A stretch of 64,000 nt of DNA from assembly GCA_022315425.1 (NCBI GenBank), contig JAIUPT010000042.1, positions 1,674,001 through 1,738,000 of the forward strand. Reading direction: 5' to 3'. Every line of letters begins with the position of its first letter. The stretch's first letter is position 1. The notes beneath the pieces were generated by a model. It saw only the letters and a program-made list of their open reading frames with translations. It searched no databases and was not told where the DNA came from. Below, piece after piece: positions 57,858-64,000 of the stretch. The position numbers were made by a program, and so were the translations under genes. The stretch comes from Pseudevernia furfuracea (taxonomy: Eukaryota > Ascomycota > Lecanoromycetes > Lecanorales > Parmeliaceae).

Positions 57858-60515
57858 ATGCCTCGGGATGCAAATCCTCCACGCGTAACTCATAACATTG
57901 CGACGACACCTCACAAGCAAGCCAATCAATCGCCCTTCAAGTGAGTACTAAGCGTTGAGGTTGACAAGAGCGGACTAAGTTGGAAACCTAGGATTCCCCT
58001 CAATGACGACCGACAGGAGAAGGCCGTGCGCCTTCAGTCTCGACAAGCTCTTCATGATCTACAGATAAATTCATTGAAAGCCGCAGCTTCTCCAGTGCGA
58101 AAGCTGAATAATTACAACCGCGCAGCTAGTGACAGCCCCAAAACTCCTCGGACCCAGGTAGCAAGGGGCAAAGGAGACATCGACGATGGATGTCTATCAG
58201 TTGTTACTGCCAGCGCAATGACGCCGATGAAACGAGTCCCGATATTGGCGAATTTCGAGGAATGGATGAAGATGGCTACCGACAATAAGATAAATGCTAC
58301 GAACTCGTGGAATTTTGCCCTGATTGACTACTTTCATGATATGTCGTTGCTTAAGGAGGGAGATGGTGTGAATTTCCAAAAAGCTAGCTGTACTTTGGAT
58401 GGCTGTGTCAAGATATATACGAGCCGAGTAGACAGCGTCGCAACAGAGACAGGGAAATTGCTGAGCGGCTTGGCAGATAGTGGTAACAAAAAGACACATC
58501 GTGGCGAAGATCAGGGCGAGGATGCTGAAGGGGGAGAAGACGAGGAGGATGAAGATGGAGTGAGAAAGAAAGCGAGAAAAAGAGTGCGCTTGATCTTGAT
58601 GACATGTCTTCGATCGTGGGACTAATGGGCAGCAGACACAAAGATCATCAGAGGCGACACTAGCACCATCCTTTGCTTCATTGCAGCTGAAGAAATTCGA
58701 GCTTGAGTTCTCTGTGGATCCTCTCTTCAAGAAAGCATCAGCGGACTTTGACGAAGGCGGCGCAAAGGGTTTGCTCCTTAACCATCTAGGAATCGATTCC
58801 ACTGGCCGGATCGTCTTCGACAGTAGCGATGATACAGGGGACGCAAGTACGGAAGGTGACAGTACTAGGAGGAAAAGTGGCGCGGAAGCAGGTGAACGTG
58901 ATGCAGATGTATCGGAGGTCGACACGGAGCAGCCAGAAATACCAATCGACGTCGAGCAAAGCGATATCAACATCGATGCGCTAGGGGCCAGATTCTTCCC
59001 TGACCTAGGAATATTGGATGAGCAAGATGTATGTCCTTCGCTGAAGAATTTCGACCTAGGCGATCCGGCTGGGTCTTTAGATATTCCATTTTTGAAGACA
59101 ACGGAAAGTTGTCGGCAAGAGAAGGAAAACCCTGTATCCGGGGGTCTCGGCGACCAGACTGGCATATTTCTCGATGGCGACAATGTTGCTGGATTTGAAG
59201 ATGATGACGGGGTTCTTGGCGGGTTTGAGGTCGGTGCTGAAGCTGGCTTTGGGGAGGGGGGTGAAGCATGGGCGAAGAATGCTGCCATTGAGCCTCAAAC
59301 GCATTTTGGAGACATGGGTTTCGAGGAAGGAGCAATTGGTGAAGGCCAAGCGGGAGGTGTAGGGGTCGGCGATTTCGATCCTGACAATAAGCAATACGCT
59401 GTGTCCTTGCACCACCAAAAAAGGGAAGCAGGGCACGAGGATATTCTCAGCTATTTCGACAATGCATTGCAGAAGAATTGGGCTGGACCAGAGCATTGGA
59501 GAATACGGAGGATTAAAGACATCAGTAAAGCTTCGTTACCAGCTCAATCGAAGCGGAAAGAGAAGGAACCTTTTGAGATCGACTTTGCATCTTCCCTAAG
59601 TCCAGCTCTGGCAGAGATGCTGTATACTCCAGCGAGTTCCAACGCGGCTATTTCTTTACCGAAAACGCAATGGAAATCGAAGACGCGGAACCTCTTGCCT
59701 GACGACAAGCACTTTAATTCGCGGCAGCTCCTACGACTGTTTCTCAAACCTAAAGCGCGGATGGGCTCGCGAAGATATGGTCTGGGGTCCAGCGGTCGTA
59801 TGACATTAAGACAAGAAACAATACCGGAGAATGACGTGGACGAAGCTTTCTGGGCGCGGAAGGAGATTGTAGCAAATCAGACCTCGCTGGTCGAAGAAGC
59901 GCCACAGGGCAATTACGACGCCAATTTCTTCCAAGACGATGGACTTGGTTTCCGCAATGGTCCTCCAGATGATGACGAGGATTTTGCGGACGCTAGAGAA
60001 GCATTCTCCCCAGGATTAGGAGATGATACTGGTATTGCAGGTGCCTTGACCGGCACTGAAGGAAGCCAGGAAGGTGCTTTTGGGACACAGCTTGTTACAC
60101 AAAGTCGACGATTACGGCCAGAATACGTGCAGTATGCCCGAGTAGCGAAAAAGGTTGATGTGCGAAGACTGAAAGAGGAGATGTGGAAAGGCATTGGATT
60201 CGAAGAAGAGGTTGGTGATTTCTCTCCCTTGTCAATTGTCGGTGTCTGACATTTACGCAGACTACCTCTCAAGCACTCGCTCCACCTGAGTCTCCAGCGA
60301 AATCTAACGAAACTCCTTTGAAGTTCACGTCTGTGATGAACAATCTGCAACAAGTATATCCCGAGCAAGCCATGGCTGACATTTCAACGTCTTATTGCTT
60401 TATATGCCTTCTGCATTTGGCCAACGAAAAGGGGCTCACGTTAGGCAACGAGCCAGGCTTGGAGGAGCTAAGTATAAAGAAGGACTTCACCGCTGAGATA
60501 ACCGAAGGTGACTGA
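57858..60515 (+). CDS. CND2: Condensin subunit 2 (Barren/Cnd2, kleisin)
   Basis: Kleisin subunit of condensin I (yeast Brn1), bridging the Smc2/Smc4 heads for chromosome compaction. Exons 57858-57940, 57992-58583, 58636-60210 and 60261-60515 give 834 residues. Family motifs include KIPLNDDRQEKAVRLQSRQA, the N-terminal kleisin helices TNSWNFALIDYFHDM and CVKIYTSRVDSVATETGKLL, the middle SFASLQLKKFELEFSVDPLF and the C-terminal winged helix ADISTSYCFICLLHLANEKG. An acidic GEDEEDEDG-type stretch lies between. The third exon could start 3 nt earlier (CAG CAG at the acceptor). Introns are 50-52 nt. It is transcribed away from CDC6. Confidence 0.93.
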
Positions 60516-60913
60516 GAGTTACGATATGTCTTGCCTATTGTCATTAGCGGCGATCGGACGGCTTTAAATGTATGCTTGTTGATAAGAAAGAGCCAGATGT
60601 GGAGCAGATATCAAAATGACTGGAGATGACGGGAAGGTAACAAGCAGCAACTCTTGCTGTTACAGATATATTAGAAGTTCCAGCAGCACCGTCACAACAA
60701 AGCTCTGCGTACAATGTGTAAATGTGACCATGTTGTTTCTCGAATTTGATGCGTCCGCTTGATATGATGGTGAGCAAGAGAGTCTACTCTATGATAAACT
60801 AGAGAGCGAATTATTCCTTGAGTGCCAAGCCGAAATCCCCTCGCTGAAAGTTGAAGCACAAAGGAAACTCGCAAGCTTAAGAGTAAAAATAATTCGTGAA
60901 AGACGCTGCCATC
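60516..60913. other. Spacer between CND2 and the mitochondrial gene
   Basis: About 400 bp: 3' flank of CND2 and promoter of the next gene. Nothing else recognised. Confidence 0.5.
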
Positions 60914-61884
60914 ATGAGTCACAGTAACGCTACTATACCGCGCTTTTTGTTGCCGCAGCTATCATGGAAGGCTTCGGGCCCCTCATCTTTAGCTGTTGCG
61001 TTCCGGATACATCCTCCTACCAAGGGTCTCGCGCCTTGGAACAAGCCCATTCACCGTTCTATCTCACTAACAGCACGGAGATGCAAAGACAAAGGATCCG
61101 CCTTATCGCCCTCGGTTTTCCATCGACAAGGTCCGCCACTCACAGGATCTTCCTACGTTGCACGTAATTACAAACAATGCTTCTCGACAACCCCAACCCT
61201 CTCGCGCGACCATCACTTCGACACCTTGAAATTTGTGCAACGTCTTAAGGATGAAGGTTTTTCGGAAGAACAGTCAAAAGCCATGATGCTCGTGCTTTCA
61301 GATGTCATTGAAGAATCCATTCAGAACCTGACACGCACCATGGTGCTACGAGAAGGTCTCCAATTCTCCAGTCTGCTGCATCTAGCGATCCGTCACTGAC
61401 ATTTTCCCTTGCACAGATGCCGATCGAAGTACCTACACACAAAAGGTGGACTTCACGAAACTTCGCTCTGAACTCCTGGCCCTCGATTCCAGCGACACAT
61501 CCATGACTCTGGCTTCGCACGAGCGATTGTCCAATGATCTGGCGAAGCTCAGTTCCAGACTTCGTGATGAAGTGAACCGTGCTCAAGCAAGCGTAAGGCT
61601 AGATTTGAATCTTGAGAAGGGTCGAATCAGGGAGGAAGCTAAGGGACAGGAATTAAAGATCAAGGAGACAGAGACGAGGATAGAACAAGAGGTTGCAGGC
61701 CTCAGGGAGAGGGTGGAGGGGGTCAAGTTCAGCACTTTGCAGTGGCTAATGTAAGTCACCTAGCCTACAAAATGAAAGCGATAGGGATACAAGGAGATGT
61801 ACGGCTTGAGCTAACTATTCATCTAGGGGTGTATGTACAGGAACAGCTGCACTGATCTTGGGTGCTTGGCGTTTACTCATGTGA
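60914..61884 (+). CDS. Mitochondrial coiled-coil membrane protein (DUF1640/MCUR1 family)
   Basis: Three exons (60914-61355, 61417-61750, 61827-61884) give 277 residues. The N-terminus is basic and Ser-rich with no acids for many residues, as in a mitochondrial targeting sequence. The core starts HFDTLKFVQRLKDEGFSEEQ, a family signature, with AMMLVLSDVIEESI, then VDFTKLRSELLALDSSD and a coiled coil (RLRDEVNRAQASVRLDLNLE). The C-terminus is a membrane segment, joined at the last splice, WLMGVCTGTAALILGAW. This is the layout of yeast Fmp32 and human CCDC90/MCUR1, inner-membrane proteins linked to the calcium uniporter or cytochrome oxidase assembly; which role applies here is not known. An ATG at 60896 is also in frame. 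Confidence 0.88.
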
Positions 61885-62356
61885 CATGCTGTGTCATTAT
61901 AGCGATTTAAGGTCAATGTTCTCAGCTATAGTACGATTACAATAAACTCAACAACATGCAAAGACTTTGCGATTTTGGCAGAGTAGGGAATGGTACCATG
62001 TCTTACGTTGATGGTGGATGGGGTCTGTGGACAACATTAGGAGAATTAGGAGCGAAAGGAACGCCGTGACGGATAACGTCTCGTGAGCTTGAGCGGGGGA
62101 TTGAGGACAGAAGCGCCAGATAGAGCGAGGGTACTCCGAAGAGCTGGCAGGAGAGTATCGTTTGTGAAGAGATGGTTTGACTGTGGAAGCTATCACTTAT
62201 TTGCATAGATTCAAAGAGAGCCAAGGAAAATCTAGTTATTCCCGTTTTCTACTCCACTATCATTTGATCAAGCTCAATGAGGAATTTCAGCAATTAGCCA
62301 TCGTCGATTTCCTAGCACCATGCCTTTTCATTTGTTCCTCTCCCCTTGCCATGTGC
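61885..62356. other. Convergent spacer
   Basis: About 470 bp between the 3' ends of the mitochondrial gene and SEC53. Nothing recognised. Confidence 0.5.
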
Positions 62357-63324
62357 CTAGAGGTCGAACATCTTTTTCAGTATCCTCAATGTATGCTCCG
62401 GATTGTCGACACTATGTCCAACAGTCCTGCTATCTTCGAAAATCTCGTAATCGTTTCCACCTTTGTATGTCTTGTCGCCGAAGAAGTGGATAGTCGAGTA
62501 ATCAACACCACTGAGAGACTTCTCCGCTTCCAGGTGTTGCAGACAGTAAGTCTTATCCCAGCCAGTGGGAAATATATCGAAGGAAATTTGTCCGCCGATT
62601 GAGTAGCTATGACAGTATATCTCAGCCGCTGTCAATGAGATAAAGCAGGCTAACGTACGTAAGGCCGAAGTCACTGAATTTTTCTTTCAAAGCTTGGACG
62701 AATTTAGCGCGAATCTGATGCTGCTTGTCGTACTCTTCGTAGTCGTTACGCTCTTGGATGCTGGCGTTGCGGCCGACTGGAGAGACGTTGATCATGCCAT
62801 TCCTTCGATGTGACCAGGAATAGCGTCAGCGCGGGTGAAGATGTTGAAAAGATGCTTCTATCAATAGAATCTACCTGGGCGGGCACGGCAAGATGCATCA
62901 CCACGCACCTGAATTCAACGAACGTCCCAGTTTTTACAGGACACTCGATATCCGCAATGTACCTTAAACAGAAGTTGACCAACTGCTTGTACTTTTCTTG
63001 GCCCAGCCATCCGATGAAGCTTTGGCTCGCCAATTCCTTCCCTAATCTATACGCCGTTAAGCCATTCTCAGCGAAGCAGAAGTCGAAGAGACCAGTGACG
63101 AGTATGGAGGGCGTTCCCAGCTGTTCCTGCTGTTTGACAAGATTCGAGCCACCAACGAAGCCTATAGCGCATTTATGACGAAGGGCGGACAGAAGTTGGA
63201 GCATCTCGGGAGAAACACTTTGGCGGGCCGGGGTGAGGGTGTTATCGACGTCGAAGAGGCATATTGTGCCCTTGATGGAACGGCCATCTAGGGAGGGATA
63301 AACGCTTGCTGCTTCGGTGCTCAT
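62357..63324 (-). CDS. SEC53: Phosphomannomutase
   Basis: Converts mannose-6-phosphate to mannose-1-phosphate, the precursor of GDP-mannose for glycosylation and GPI anchors; cytosolic. Exons on the minus strand are 63324-62909, 62802-62659 and 62606-62357, giving 269 residues. The HAD nucleophile motif FDVDNTLTPAR is intact, followed by GFVGGSNLVKQQEQLG, FAENGLTAYRLGK, NGMINVSPVGRNASIQER (joined at the first splice) and SIGGQISFDIFPTGWDKTY (joined at the second). The acid motif HFFGDKTYKGGNDYEI is present. The first intron is 106 nt and partly open. Confidence 0.95.
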
Positions 63325-64000
63325 GGTAATGGCAGAAAGGAATTACTTTAGGTATATTTGATTGATTTTTGTACTCTACAGATCAGAAAGAGGCGTACGT
63401 TACGAATGAGAAAGCAAGCTTTCCAATCAAGCGGAAGGAGCCGAAGGGGCTTCATGCAGCCTGAGCTGCGCCTCTGACTCTGGCAGGTCAGGGGCGTGGG
63501 GGCCTGGGATTTGGAAGGGTGGGAAGGGTCCAACGGGCACCACCGAACCTAAAATTTAATCTTGGTTTACAGACATTACATAAACACATACCTCCGTACT
63601 CTCTCTATTCTGTTGGAGATTCGAAAAGAATATCAAGTCCCTTAAAGGTACACCCACCTACCAGCCTTGGAATGTGCCTTGTTAAACCGGGCCCGTCCTG
63701 GCGTCGAAATTGTATAAATCACCTCAACCATAATTCTAAGACAGCATTTTCAATTGGCATTGCGTACTCGTACTCGTACTCGTACTCGTAAGGTCCGGAT
63801 CTTTTGCAGAGTTAAGCCGCTCCGACGACAATAGAGTAAATAATGAAATCATCAATCTTGGCAATGAATGCCGCTTATAACAATATCAATATGCTTGATG
63901 CCCCTTCACCCCTCTTTCATCTCCACCCACCAACAAGTACAGTAGTTCTCTGGTATTATCCCCAAATGAACAGGCTGATTTAATCCTGCGACTGACAGAG
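63325..64000. other. Right-edge spacer with (GTACTC)n microsatellite
   Basis: Promoter side of SEC53 and unassigned DNA to the window edge. A GTACTC repeat of about four and a half units lies at 63764-63790. No gene is supported. Confidence 0.5.

Noticed and set aside
58197..59288. 363-residue minus-strand frame inside CND2
   Set aside because: It is antisense to the condensin exon, whose plus-strand frame carries the kleisin motifs.

Overview
The window is nuclear DNA from a filamentous ascomycete (Pezizomycotina). The evidence is short GT-AG introns of about 41-70 nt in nearly every gene, single-copy fungal housekeeping genes (AP-3 delta, EMC2, PXR1, CDC6, condensin Cnd2, phosphomannomutase), and retrotransposons carrying CpA-to-TpA type transition damage that looks like repeat-induced point mutation (RIP). 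The class cannot be fixed from the sequence alone.

Region 1 (1 to about 16,550) is an AT-rich nest of dead transposons. The oldest layer is a Ty3/Gypsy chromovirus whose integrase and chromodomain can still be read through many stops (6207-6510 and 8343-9380). It is interrupted by a 1,832-bp Helitron derivative (6511-8342) that still has GC-rich, mostly open reading frames. Three copies of one Ty1/Copia family surround it, all with a 122-bp LTR: a plus-strand copy whose 5' part lies outside the window (1-3511), a truncated minus-strand copy (3512-6206), and a complete plus-strand copy (9572-16101). The first Copia appears to sit inside the second, and the second inside the Gypsy element.

Region 2 (about 16,550-64,000) is ordinary gene-dense euchromatin. 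In order: AP-3 delta adaptin (-), EMC2 (+), a fungal ubiquitin-like-domain protein with a charged alanine-rich repeat (+), a small unknown protein (+), a synaptojanin-type inositol polyphosphate phosphatase in ten exons (-), a small coiled-coil unknown (-) divergent from the G-patch protein PXR1 (+), a conserved unknown (+), a zinc alcohol dehydrogenase in nine exons (+), a SWIM zinc-finger protein (-), a C2H2 transcription factor (-), a 1,793-residue unknown (-), an F-BAR/DEP/RhoGAP protein (+), CDC6 (-) divergent from condensin subunit Cnd2 (+), a mitochondrial coiled-coil membrane protein (+) and phosphomannomutase (-).

Genes were assembled by choosing splice sites that keep the frame and restore family motifs; where a junction is weak this is stated. 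Functional themes are vesicle and membrane traffic (AP-3, EMC2, synaptojanin, F-BAR RhoGAP) and chromosome replication and segregation (CDC6, Cnd2). The CDC6/Cnd2 pair shares one promoter with a perfect MluI cell-cycle box. No tRNA, rRNA or CRISPR array was recognised.
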